This document shows, one piece after another, positions 17,061-25,084 of a stretch of DNA of 46,887 bases. The stretch's first letter is position 1. Each line of letters opens with the position of its first letter. The notes beneath the pieces are model-generated. The model saw only the letters and a program-made list of their open reading frames with translations, was not told where the DNA came from and ran no database searches. The stretch comes from Thermodesulfobacteriota bacterium (GTDB lineage Bacteria > Desulfobacterota > DSM-4660 > Desulfatiglandales > Desulfatiglandaceae): the NCBI GenBank assembly GCA_028278625.1, contig JANQDY010000026.1, positions 1 through 46,887 of the forward strand. The letters run 5' to 3'. Made by a program: the position numbers and the translations under genes.

Positions 17061-17936
17061 ATGGAAAAATGGCCCAACAACAGGGCATGGTTGCTGGTGT
17101 TGCCGGTGTTTATCATTGTTGCTTTCAGCGCCATCATACCGCTGATGACCGTTATCAACTATTCGGTTCAGGACATTTTCGGGCCGGGTCAGGCCATTTT
17201 CGTGGGCACCGAATGGTTTCAGGAAATGCTGGCCGACAAGCGCCTGCATGATGCCCTCTGGCGCCAGTTCCTCTTTTCCGGCCTGGTGCTCCTGATTGAA
17301 ATGCCCCTGGGAATCCTCATCGCCCTGGCAATGCCCAAAAAGGGCTGGGGCGTTCCGGCCAGCCTGGTGACCATCGCCTTGCCCCTTCTGATTCCCTGGA
17401 ATACCATCGGCACCATCTGGATCATTTTCACCCGGCCGGACATCGGCCTCTTCGGAATGGGTATGAACGAATGGCTCGGCATCCCCTTTGATCATACGGA
17501 CAACTGGCTCGATGCATGGATCACGGTGATGTTGATGGAGGTCTGGCACTGGACCCCTCTGGTGGCCCTTCTGGCCTACGCCGGGCTGCGGGCCATCCCC
17601 GAGGCCTATTATCAGGCGGCGAGAATCGATGGGGCCTCGGCCTGGTCAACCTTTTTGTATATACAGCTACCCAAGATGCGCGGCGTTCTCACCATCGCCT
17701 TTCTGCTCAGGTTCATGGACAGCTTTCTCATCTATGCGGAGCCCTTCGTACTCACGGGAGGGGGTCCCGGAAATTCAACCACTTTCCTTTCCATTTATCT
17801 GGTCAAAATCGCCCTTCTCCAATTTGATCTGGGGCCGGGGGGGGCGTTCTCGCTCATCTATTTTGTCATCGTGCTGCTTTTTAGTTTCATTTTTTATCAG
17901 TCACTTCAGCGAATTGGAAAGGGGGATAAGGTATGA
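17061..17936 (+). CDS. glpP: Glycerol ABC transporter permease, GlpP-like
   Basis: 291 residues with six hydrophobic segments, an N-terminal transmembrane helix (WLLVLPVFIIVAFSAIIPLMTVI) and the cytoplasmic EAA loop EAYYQAARIDGASAWSTFLYIQLPKM near residue 180, which contacts the ATPases. MalF-type BPD_transp_1 family. ATG 17061 follows ACAGGA. Its stop overlaps the next start (ATGA at 17933-17936). Confidence 0.88.
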   Translation: MEKWPNNRAWLLVLPVFIIVAFSAIIPLMTVINYSVQDIFGPGQAIFVGTEWFQEMLADKRLHDALWRQFLFSGLVLLIEMPLGILIALAMPKKGWGVPASLVTIALPLLIPWNTIGTIWIIFTRPDIGLFGMGMNEWLGIPFDHTDNWLDAWITVMLMEVWHWTPLVALLAYAGLRAIPEAYYQAARIDGASAWSTFLYIQLPKMRGVLTIAFLLRFMDSFLIYAEPFVLTGGGPGNSTTFLSIYLVKIALLQFDLGPGGAFSLIYFVIVLLFSFIFYQSLQRIGKGDKV

Positions 17937-18736
17937 GGGGCAAGAAGAAATACGTCGGTCTCGCCATATATTTTATTCTTTTGCTGGTTCCCATTTACTG
18001 GATGCTCAACATGTCATTAAGGTCCAATGCGGACATTCTGGCATCCTTTGCCCTTTACCCCAAAGACATCACCTTCATGAATTACATGAAAATTTTCACC
18101 GATTCGTCGTGGTATATGGGGTATGTCAATTCCATCATTTATGTGGCCTTAAACACGGCCATCTCATTATTTGTGGCACTGCCCGCGGCCTACGCCTTTT
18201 CACGCTACCAGTTTGTGGGTGACAAGCAGCTCTTTTTCTGGCTGCTCACCAATCGAATGGCCCCGGCGGCCGTTTTCGCGCTCCCCTTTTTCCAGCTCTA
18301 CTCCACGGTTGGGTTGATGGATACCCACATTGCCGTGGCCTTGGCCCACTGTCTTTTCAATGTTCCCTTGGCCGTGTGGATCCTGGAGGGGTTCATGTCC
18401 GGGGTTCCCAAGGAAATCGACGAAACCGCCTTTATTGACGGGTACAGCTTTCCGCGGTTCTTTATTACCATTTTCATACCGTTGATTCGGGCGGGCGTGG
18501 GGGTTACGGCTTTTTTCTGCTTCATGTTCAGCTGGGTTGAACTGCTGCTGGCCCGGACCCTGACGGTTACCGAAGCCAAACCCATTTCCGCCATCATGAC
18601 CCGAACCATCAGCGCCACCGGCCTGGACTACGGCCTTCTTGCCGCCGCCGGCATTCTGACCATTGTGCCGGGCGCCATGGTGATCTGGTTTGTGCGCAAT
18701 CATATGGCCAAGGGTTTTGCCCTGGGCCGTGTATAA
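17933..18736 (+). CDS. glpQ: Glycerol ABC transporter permease, GlpQ-like
   Basis: 267 residues, MalG-type. Six hydrophobic segments; the EAA loop is EIDETAFIDGYSFPRFFITIFIPLIRAG near residue 160. Translation is coupled to glpP by a 4-base overlap. It ends with the usual short C-terminal tail after the last membrane helix (VIWFVRNHMAKGFALGRV). Not related to the GlpQ phosphodiesterase of E. coli. Confidence 0.88.
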   Translation: MRGKKKYVGLAIYFILLLVPIYWMLNMSLRSNADILASFALYPKDITFMNYMKIFTDSSWYMGYVNSIIYVALNTAISLFVALPAAYAFSRYQFVGDKQLFFWLLTNRMAPAAVFALPFFQLYSTVGLMDTHIAVALAHCLFNVPLAVWILEGFMSGVPKEIDETAFIDGYSFPRFFITIFIPLIRAGVGVTAFFCFMFSWVELLLARTLTVTEAKPISAIMTRTISATGLDYGLLAAAGILTIVPGAMVIWFVRNHMAKGFALGRV

Positions 18737-18748
18737 AGGGGGTCGACC

Positions 18749-19033
18749 ATGAAGTTCACTCTGGAATGGATGGAATGGACGGTACCTACGGCCATCTTTT
18801 GCGGTACCATCATTTTGATCGTGATTGCCATGACCATATGGCAGACCGTGAGCCCGTCCCTGGAACGCAGGGGGTTTCTGCCCATACCCACCACACCGGG
18901 GGACAGGCTCTTCATCGGGATTTTAACCAGTGTCTACATTTTCTTTGTATGGGTCGGCCTTACATCTCTCTCTCTCTGGCTTCTGCTGGCTCTCGTGGTG
19001 TGTTGGGTTATCGTTGTGATGATCTGGGGATAG
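18749..19033 (+). CDS. DUF2160 small membrane protein of the glycerol transporter
   Basis: 94 residues with three hydrophobic segments (about 10-30, 50-67 and 70-92) and the family phrase FLPIPTTPGDRLFIGIL. DUF2160 proteins occur almost only between the permeases and the binding protein of GlpSTPQV-type operons, as here. Their role is unknown; a transporter accessory subunit is the obvious guess. The start follows a GGGGG site 12 bp after glpQ. Confidence 0.85.
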   Translation: MKFTLEWMEWTVPTAIFCGTIILIVIAMTIWQTVSPSLERRGFLPIPTTPGDRLFIGILTSVYIFFVWVGLTSLSLWLLLALVVCWVIVVMIWG

Positions 19034-19161
19034 TCCGCACACATGGCATGCTGATTCAGGAGACTTTTCAGTTTTCAAGGGTCTTTCCATGCACAATGCG
19101 TTCCGCGGCCAAAAAAGACGTTGAAATCAATCAAAATCTCTAGCTGCCATGAAAGGAGGTG

Positions 19162-19209
19162 GTGAAGACCTTTTTAGATCGGAGCTTGGGGAACATTAGC
19201 TCACCGTGA
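19162..19209 (+). CDS. Possible 15-codon leader peptide
   Basis: A very strong ribosome-binding site (AAAGGAGGTG, 19152-19161) is followed directly by GTG 19162 and 15 codons ending at TGA 19209 (MKTFLDRSLGNISSP). The spacing to GTG is short, so an artefact is possible. It sits in the 260-bp gap before the binding-protein gene, with a small hairpin downstream. Confidence 0.25.
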   Translation: MKTFLDRSLGNISSP

Positions 19210-19251
19210 GTTGTGACCTTGCAGGCGTTTTGTTCGGAAAAGCCGTAAGGT

Positions 19252-19265
19252 GGTTATCAATAACC
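19252..19265 (+). other. Small hairpin before the binding-protein gene
   Basis: GGTTA and TAACC pair around a TCAA tetraloop, about 10 bp upstream of the ribosome-binding site of the solute-binding-protein gene. In other transporter operons such structures protect the abundant binding-protein mRNA; here that is only a suggestion. Confidence 0.3.
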
Positions 19266-19293
19266 CTAGCGATTCGAAAGGAGATTTACTGCG

Positions 19294-21024
19294 ATGAATA
19301 AGAAGAGATTTTTTTTCTGCGTGATTGCGGCGGTGGCACTCATTTTTACCGGCGCCCCCTGCTGGGCATCCCCCCAGATGGATGCCGCCAAGAAATGGGT
19401 CGACAATGAATTTCAGCCTTCCACATTGAGCAAAGATCAACAGATGAAGGAGATGGAATGGTTCATCAAGGCATCGGCTCCCTTTAAGGGTATGGAGATC
19501 AAGGTGGTGTCGGAAACCATTCCCACCCATGAGTACGAAGCCAAAGTACTCACCAAGGCCTTTTTGGAGATTACGGGGATCAAGGTGGCCTTTGATCTCA
19601 TCCAGGAAGGGGATGTCATCGAAAAACTCCAGACCCAGTGGGCTTCCGGCAAGAACATCTACGATGCCTGGGTCAATGACTCCGATCTCATCGGCACCCA
19701 CATGCGGTACGGATTCGTGGTTCCCCTGAGCGATTTCATGGAAGGGGAAGGAAAGGATGTGACGTTGCCGACCCTGGATATTCCGGATTTCATGGGCATA
19801 TCCTTTACCACCGGCCCGGACGGCAAGATCTATCAGCTGCCCGACCAGCAATTTGCCAACCTTTACTGGTTCCGCTACGACTGGTTCAAGCGCGAGGATT
19901 TCAGAAAGAAATTCAAGGAACTATACGGCTATGAACTGGGCGTTCCCGTCAACTGGTCCGCCTATGAAGACATCGCGGAATTCTTCACGGACCATGTCAA
20001 AGAGATCGATGGAAAGCGGGTATACGGCCATAATGACTACGGCAAGAAAGCGCCCGATCTCGGCTGGCGGTTCACGGATGCGTGGCTTTCCATGGCCGGC
20101 GTGGGAAGCAAGGGGCTTCCCAACGGCAAGCCGGTGGATGAATGGGGTATCCGGGTCGAAGGATGTACCCCGGTGGGATCCAGTGTCTGCCGCGGCGGTG
20201 CCGCCAACAGCCCCGCCGCCAAATACGCTCTTCGAAAGTACATGGAATGGCTAAGAAAATATGCGCCTCCCGGGTGCCTGGGGATGGATTTCTACACCTA
20301 CCTCCCGGTCCTGGCAAAGGGGCACGTGGCCCAGCAGATCTTCTGGTATACGGCCTTTGTACCGGATATGGTCGCCCCCGGCCCCACGGTTAATGCGGAC
20401 GGAACACCCAAATGGCGCATGGCCCCTTCGCCCCACGGACCCTATTGGGAAGAGGGGATGAAGCTGGGCTATCAGGATTGCGGTTCATGGACCTTTATGA
20501 AGAGCACCCCCCTCGACCGCAGAAAGGCCGCCTGGCTTTTCGCTCAATTCTGCGTTGCCAAGACCACATCCCTCAAGAAAGCACTGGTGGGTCTGACCCC
20601 CATTCGCGATAGTGACATTCGAAGCGAGGCGTTCACAAAGCGGGCTCCGAAACTGGGTGGTCTGGTGGAGTTCTACCGCAGCCCTGCCCGGGTGGCCTGG
20701 ACCCCCACCGGAACCAATGTCCCCGATTACCCGAAATTGGCGCAACTCTGGTGGCAGAACGTGGGTGAAGCGGTTTCCGGAGAAGTGACCGTGGATCGGG
20801 CCATGGACAATCTGGCCCGGGAGCAGGACAGGGTGCTGCAGCGCATTGAGCGTGCCGGTGCGCAAAAGGAATGCGGCCCGAAACTGAATCCCTGCATCGA
20901 TCCCAACGAATGGCTCAACAAGCCGGGTTCCCCCAAAGCCAAGCTGAAAAACGAGAAGCCCCAGGGCGTTACCGTTGATTATGACAAGCTCATTCAAGCA
21001 TGGCGGGAAGGTCGTGTGAAATAG
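19294..21024 (+). CDS. glpV: Glycerol ABC transporter substrate-binding protein, GlpV-like
   Basis: 576 residues. Signal peptide MNKKRFFFCVIAAVALIFTGAPCWA with probable cleavage before SPQ. The mature protein follows the extracellular solute-binding family 1 pattern (IKVVSETIPTHEYEAKVLTKAFLEITGIKVAFDLI; YQLPDQQFANLYWFRYDWF). It is long for the family, as the GlpV group is. It should capture the substrate, probably glycerol, in the periplasm and deliver it to GlpPQ. It has its own strong ribosome-binding site (AAAGGAG) after a 260-bp gap, consistent with higher expression, and ends at a terminator. Confidence 0.87.
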   Translation: MNKKRFFFCVIAAVALIFTGAPCWASPQMDAAKKWVDNEFQPSTLSKDQQMKEMEWFIKASAPFKGMEIKVVSETIPTHEYEAKVLTKAFLEITGIKVAFDLIQEGDVIEKLQTQWASGKNIYDAWVNDSDLIGTHMRYGFVVPLSDFMEGEGKDVTLPTLDIPDFMGISFTTGPDGKIYQLPDQQFANLYWFRYDWFKREDFRKKFKELYGYELGVPVNWSAYEDIAEFFTDHVKEIDGKRVYGHNDYGKKAPDLGWRFTDAWLSMAGVGSKGLPNGKPVDEWGIRVEGCTPVGSSVCRGGAANSPAAKYALRKYMEWLRKYAPPGCLGMDFYTYLPVLAKGHVAQQIFWYTAFVPDMVAPGPTVNADGTPKWRMAPSPHGPYWEEGMKLGYQDCGSWTFMKSTPLDRRKAAWLFAQFCVAKTTSLKKALVGLTPIRDSDIRSEAFTKRAPKLGGLVEFYRSPARVAWTPTGTNVPDYPKLAQLWWQNVGEAVSGEVTVDRAMDNLAREQDRVLQRIERAGAQKECGPKLNPCIDPNEWLNKPGSPKAKLKNEKPQGVTVDYDKLIQAWREGRVK

Positions 21025-21046
21025 GGGCGAAAGGTCAACAATCTTC

Positions 21047-21077
21047 GCGGGGTGGCCCAAAGCCGCCCCGCATTTTT
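21047..21077 (+). terminator. Terminator after glpV
   Basis: GCGGGGTGGC (21047-21056) pairs with GCCGCCCCGC (21062-21071), ten pairs including one G-U, with a 5-nt loop, followed by ATTTTTATT. The convergent minus-strand gene ends six bases away. Confidence 0.8.
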
Positions 21078-21082
21078 ATTGC

Positions 21083-22498
21083 CTATCTTCGATTTGCATA
21101 GTAGGCATTTATTTTGCCCAATGTCTTCAGATAGTTTTCTTTATAGATCAGATCTGAGTAGTTTCCCATTTCCTCGGTGAGCATCCGAACGTATGGCAGG
21201 ACATGAATGCCATAGGGGTTTCTTCCGGCTTTGTCCGCCTGGTATGCGATTTGAACCGCGTAAAAGGAGACCAGAAGTCGGACCTTCAGTCCCCGCCTGA
21301 ACATATACGCCCTGCCACCGGTGGTATTCAGAAAAAACCCCGCATATCGATAGAGCTCATTGAAAGAAGGCCTTACACCACCGGGATTCGGGCAACTCTT
21401 TCCCAGCATCAGCCATTGGAAGAACAGGCCCATGTTGTCTTCCAGCAAATCCCGGTCCTGGGCAACCACCTCCTTGATCAGGTTCAAATCCTTTTTATCC
21501 AATGCCCTGCAGAAAAAGTAGATATTCTTGACCATGATGGCCGGATCAACGCCTTCGCCGGCCGGTATGGGTGGTTTGGCCGCCAGTCGCCCCATGACCT
21601 GTTTAAAACGGCCATAGGATGTCTGGCTCGGTTTCAGGTTCCGGATGAACTTTTTTGTGTCCAGATATTGAAAATAATCCTGCACATACTGTTCAATCAT
21701 TTCGCAATAACGCCTTCCGCGGTCATCATAGGCATCATCCGCCACCTCCCGGGAGGGTTTTGGGGCCTCGGGCGACGTCAAAATGCCGGGCGTTTCAAGG
21801 GCTGGAGGCGTTCCTTTGGCTGCAGGTGATTTCCGGACCCCGGAAGATGCCTGAACGTCAGGTGTTTTTTGAGCTGTGGGCGGTTTCTGAACTTCAGGAG
21901 ATGCCTGCGCTGCCTGGGTTCTTTGAACTTCAGGAGATTTCACGGCATCAGGCGTTCCTTTGGCCGCAGGCGATTTCTGAACTTCTGGAGTTGCCTCTGT
22001 TTCAAGGGATTTCCGATCCGGGGGAGACTTGGGAACATTGGCGGATGCCCGAACATCGGACGATACCCGATCCCGGGGAATTCTCTGATCCGGAACCCCC
22101 TTTGGCATCGCCTCCCTTTTTGGTTTGCCGGATTCAAACTGGTACATCACCATCTCTCCGGGGGGTAGCGGTTTTAGAGGCGCTTCCTTTTCACCATCCA
22201 CGGCATCCGGCAACCGGCCGCCCGGTTCCACTCCGGCTTCCACACCCTTGCCGTCAGCCACCTGAGTGGGGCCCTGCTCCTTGGAAATTGCCCCCTGCTC
22301 GCCGGATACATCTTTGGGAAGGCCTTTTTTCATGGTTTCACCAGGGCTTTCTTCTTCGGAAACGGATACCTCAACGGTCACCTGTTCCTGTGCGGGTTCC
22401 GGTTGCGAGTATTTATACCAGGTATATCCTGCGGCCGCCGCCCCGGCAACTACCAGCAGTATCCAAAGCCATGCAGGTCCGCCCTTCCTTTTGCCCAT
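21083..22498 (-). CDS. Membrane-anchored protein with long Pro/Lys-rich repeat linker
   Basis: 471 residues, not recognised. One N-terminal transmembrane helix (residues 9-25, PAWLWILLVVAGAAAAGY) after a basic start puts the rest outside the cytoplasm. Residues about 30-260 are disordered and acidic to basic, including degenerate repeats of the type SPEVQKPPTAQKTPDVQ, KSPAAKGTP and RTQAAQASPEVQ. The C-terminal 200 residues form a helical globular domain (ICEMIEQYVQDYFQYLDTKKF-like start, then YFFCRALDKKDLNLIKEVV and YRYAGFFLNTTGGRAYMFRRGLKVRLLVSFYAVQI). The layout suggests a periplasm-spanning tether. It is convergent with glpV and shares its terminator region. Confidence 0.7.
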   Translation of the reverse strand: MGKRKGGPAWLWILLVVAGAAAAGYTWYKYSQPEPAQEQVTVEVSVSEEESPGETMKKGLPKDVSGEQGAISKEQGPTQVADGKGVEAGVEPGGRLPDAVDGEKEAPLKPLPPGEMVMYQFESGKPKREAMPKGVPDQRIPRDRVSSDVRASANVPKSPPDRKSLETEATPEVQKSPAAKGTPDAVKSPEVQRTQAAQASPEVQKPPTAQKTPDVQASSGVRKSPAAKGTPPALETPGILTSPEAPKPSREVADDAYDDRGRRYCEMIEQYVQDYFQYLDTKKFIRNLKPSQTSYGRFKQVMGRLAAKPPIPAGEGVDPAIMVKNIYFFCRALDKKDLNLIKEVVAQDRDLLEDNMGLFFQWLMLGKSCPNPGGVRPSFNELYRYAGFFLNTTGGRAYMFRRGLKVRLLVSFYAVQIAYQADKAGRNPYGIHVLPYVRMLTEEMGNYSDLIYKENYLKTLGKINAYYANRR

Positions 22499-22698
22499 TT
22501 TTGCCCCCTGTTTAATCCATCATTATTCTAAGCAATGTTCTCCGATGAAAGGCTTCATCCATCTTTTTTTGCCAGTGGAACTGATTTGGTGGGGAAATAT
22601 ACAAAAAATCGGGAAGATAATCAATGATGAAAGTCTTAAGAGGGGTGGGAGCCCAAGGCTGAAAGAATGTGGCGCTGAGCCCATAAAGAGAATCGGAT

Positions 22699-23097
22699 CT
22701 ATTCCTTTACCAGCAGGCCCTTGAGTTTTGAAAAGGGGTTATGGGTAAGTGCCGCCTCTTTTTCATCCCCGAACCCGGCATTCATGCTTTCAGAATGATC
22801 CAGGTAGCGGCGATGCTCGTTGTCGTGGCAGTAGATGCACAGATTCTCCCAGTTGCTGCCGTCCGAGGGGTTGTTCTCGTGATTGTGGTCCTTGTGGTGA
22901 ACCGTCAATTCGTGCACATTCCGGTTTGTGAACTCCCTGCCGCAACGGGCACAAATCCAGGGATGAATCCTGAGAGACTGCTCCCGGTAGTCCTCTCCCT
23001 TGATGGATTGCTTGCGGGACCGCTCCAGAAATTGGGCGACGCGCTCGGCTCTGTTTCCCGCTTTCCCGGGCTTGTCCGGACCGAAGCTTCTTCCCAT
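22699..23097 (-). CDS. HNH nuclease family protein (YajD-like)
   Basis: 132 residues. The zinc-binding CARC and CIYC pairs frame the HNH core VHHKDHNHENNPSDGSNWENLCIYCHDNEHRR, as in E. coli YajD. It is small and stand-alone, not in an intron or mobile element. ATG 23097 is chosen over upstream starts because GAAGGAAGAG lies just before it and the sequence MGRSFGPDKPGKAGNRAERV is typical. It lies downstream of yedF on the same strand, though no functional link to selenium is apparent. Confidence 0.85.
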   Translation of the reverse strand: MGRSFGPDKPGKAGNRAERVAQFLERSRKQSIKGEDYREQSLRIHPWICARCGREFTNRNVHELTVHHKDHNHENNPSDGSNWENLCIYCHDNEHRRYLDHSESMNAGFGDEKEAALTHNPFSKLKGLLVKE

Positions 23098-23129
23098 GGT
23101 CTCTTCCTTCCGACCCAGAATTTGAAACA

Positions 23130-23735
23130 TCAAATGTTGATCACCTTGTCGGCCAACTGCATGGCCGTTACTATATCTAGCATATTTGTTGTCTCCCCCA
23201 CCACTTTTTTTTCAAGGAGGCCAAAATGATTGAGGCAGGTGCCACAAACCAGGATATGCACACCGCCCTCTTCCAGTTCCCTTAAAACCGGCATCACGTC
23301 CGAATCGTCCACGGTCATTTTGACACCGTTGTTCACAAACACCAAGCGCCATAGCTCACCGCCCATTTCCTTAAGGGTTTTAAGAAAAGCGACCATCAGC
23401 TTGGCACCCAGCATGTCGTCACCGGATCCCAAACGATCGGTGGCAACCATGACCATTATTTTCTGTTTCAATCCCTCTTCAAGGGAGGCCTTGACCGGTA
23501 CTTCTCCCGGGTCAACGGCCCTGCCTGCCTGGCCCCTTACATGGAAATCCGTCCCTTTTTCGGTTGTGGAGACCGCAAATCCCTGATGTTCCATAAACCG
23601 GGTGACATTCTCCCTGGCCGCCTCGTTGTCCACGATAACCACGAGATTTTCCGGGCGTTCCTGCTCAATCGATTCCTTTGTTCTTAATACCGGTGCGGGA
23701 CAGGCCAGACCGCGACAATCAATTTCAGTGCTCAT
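23130..23735 (-). CDS. yedF: Selenium-metabolism sulfurtransferase-like protein YedF
   Basis: 201 residues. An N-terminal TusA-like domain (residues 1-70; EIDCRGLACPAPVLRTKESIE with the active Cys in CPAP) is joined to a DsrE-like C-terminal domain (about 100-200; KIMVMVATDRLGSGDDMLGAKLMVAFLKTLKEMGGELWRLVFVNNGVKM, HILVCGTCLNHFGL). This two-domain form marks selenium-using bacteria. It lies 80 bp downstream of selD and is presumably co-transcribed with it, suggesting handling of reactive sulfur or selenium before SelD. Confidence 0.92.
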   Translation of the reverse strand: MSTEIDCRGLACPAPVLRTKESIEQERPENLVVIVDNEAARENVTRFMEHQGFAVSTTEKGTDFHVRGQAGRAVDPGEVPVKASLEEGLKQKIMVMVATDRLGSGDDMLGAKLMVAFLKTLKEMGGELWRLVFVNNGVKMTVDDSDVMPVLRELEEGGVHILVCGTCLNHFGLLEKKVVGETTNMLDIVTAMQLADKVINI

Positions 23736-23747
23736 TCCACGCTCCTT

Positions 23748-23765
23748 GGCGCCGCCTTCGGCGCC
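23748..23765. other. Hairpin between selD and yedF
   Basis: GGCGCCG (23748-23754) and CGGCGCC (23759-23765) pair perfectly around a 4-nt loop, directly upstream of the yedF ribosome-binding site. There is no T-run in the direction of transcription, so it is not a standard terminator; it could tune yedF translation or mRNA stability. Confidence 0.4.
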
Positions 23766-23815
23766 GTCTATGATTCTTGCTTTTTTTGTTTCTCTTTTTC
23801 ATGTGAGGATTAACT

Positions 23816-24868
23816 TCATTGCCGGACAAAAATCTTCTCTTCCCCTTGGGAAATCACCTCTCCGATGATCACCGCATCATGAACGCCCTCTGAATTGAGC
23901 GCTTTCAGCAAATTTTCGGCATCTCCCCGAGCCACACAAATGAGAAGGCCGCCCGAGGTCTGGGGATCGAAAAGGAGGTCCTGAAGGAATCGGTCCACCC
24001 CGGGATCAAATGCCGTCATGAGCGCACGAAAGTTCCGGTTTCGATAGGCGCCGGCGGGAACGAACCCCATCCGTGCATACTCACGGGCCTCGGGAATCAC
24101 GGGGATGGATTGGCTATCAAGTTGAACGCTGCATCCGGAATCCAAAACCATTTCCGCCAGATGCCCCAGAAGGCCAAAACCCGTAATGTCGGTGCAGGCA
24201 TGCACATCATGACCCATCATCATTTCCGCTGCCGTTCGGTTCAACCGGGCCATGAGATGCGTTACCCGTTCTGTTATCTCCGAAGATGCAATTCCGCCTT
24301 TAATGGCCGTATTCACGATGCCGGTTCCCAAGGGTTTGGTCAGAATCAGACAATCGTCCTTTTTCAGGTTCTTTTTGGTCAAAACTCGGTCCGGATGGAC
24401 GAAACCGGTGACGCTCAATCCGTATTTCAACTCCGGGTCTTCCACGCTGTGGCCCCCCACCAGCACCACCCCGGCCTCTTCCATTTTCTCAATCCCGCCC
24501 TCTAGAATCTCCCTAAGAATGGACATATCCATTTCCCCAAGGGGAAATCCCACCAGGTTCATGGCCGTCTTGGGAGTGCCGCCCATGGCGTAAACATCGC
24601 TTAGAGCGTTGGCCGCCGCAATTTGCCCGAACCAGTATGGATCATCCACGATGGGCGTAAAAAAATCGACGGTTTGAATCAGGGCCAGATCGTCGTTGAC
24701 ACGGTAAACGCCGGCATCGTCCGCACGGTCCAATCCAACAATCACATTGCCGTCCGTTGGAAAGTTCATGCCGCAAAGTGCCCGATCCAGGTCCCCTGGC
24801 GGTAATTTGGACGCTCAGCCGGCACCTTTCACGGTTTCGGTGAGACGAATCTCCGTTTTATTTGTCAC
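23816..24868 (-). CDS. selD: Selenide, water dikinase, selenocysteine-containing (SelD)
   Basis: Makes selenophosphate from selenide and ATP. The frame is open from 24769, but homology continues through an in-frame TGA (24817-24815) to GTG 24868, giving MTNKTEIRLTETVKGAGU-ASKLPPGDL. The UGA falls exactly at the catalytic position (E. coli GAGC-GCK), with Lys21 as the ATP-site lysine, so residue 18 is read as selenocysteine. Full length is 350 residues, normal for SelD. GGAG precedes the GTG. The AIRS-type core has GLDRADDAGVYRV, TVDFFTPIVDDPYWFGQIAAANALSDVYAMGG and DITGFGLLGHLAEM. A SECIS-like hairpin follows the UGA. Confidence 0.93.
24782..24802 (-). promoter_or_regulatory. Bacterial SECIS-like element in selD
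   Basis: About 13 nt past the UGA, CCG (24802-24800) pairs with CGG (24784-24782) and, after a 2-nt bulge, CCAGG (24799-24795) with CCTGG (24791-24787), leaving a GGA apical loop about 21 nt from the UGA. This fits the size, distance and loop guanine expected for SelB binding. Confidence 0.65.
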
Positions 24869-25084
24869 TGAAATTCTCCATAAATGGGCATAATGGCATC
24901 GTCATGCAGCCCTTTTCGTGAATCCGGGTCTTTTTGAAATTTACCGGTTCATAAGCTAACCTTCCCATGGGCCATTTTCAATCTGGAATTTCCGATTGTC
25001 ATAACGCCATCATACGGAAAATCCGATGCACGGGCTGACTTCCGGGGCGACGGTTTCGATTCGCAAGGTTTTCACGGCGGGTCA

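Noticed and set aside
22544..22567. Hairpin GATGAA/TTCATC followed by a T-run on the plus strand
   Set aside because: It looks like a terminator, but no plus-strand gene ends near it and the T-run is on the wrong side for the minus-strand genes.
22699..23097. HNH protein as a homing endonuclease or mobile element
   Set aside because: It is a compact YajD-like protein in a normal operon position with no intron, intein or repeats around it.
22000..24800. Long frames antisense to selD, yedF and the repeat-linker gene
   Set aside because: They are shadows of GC-rich coding sequence: no ribosome-binding sites, no recognisable domains, and the opposite strand is clearly coding.
25030..25084. tRNA-like T-loop sequence (GGTTTCGATTC) upstream of selD
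   Set aside because: The flanking bases do not form a T stem and no other arms can be drawn; not tRNA-Sec.
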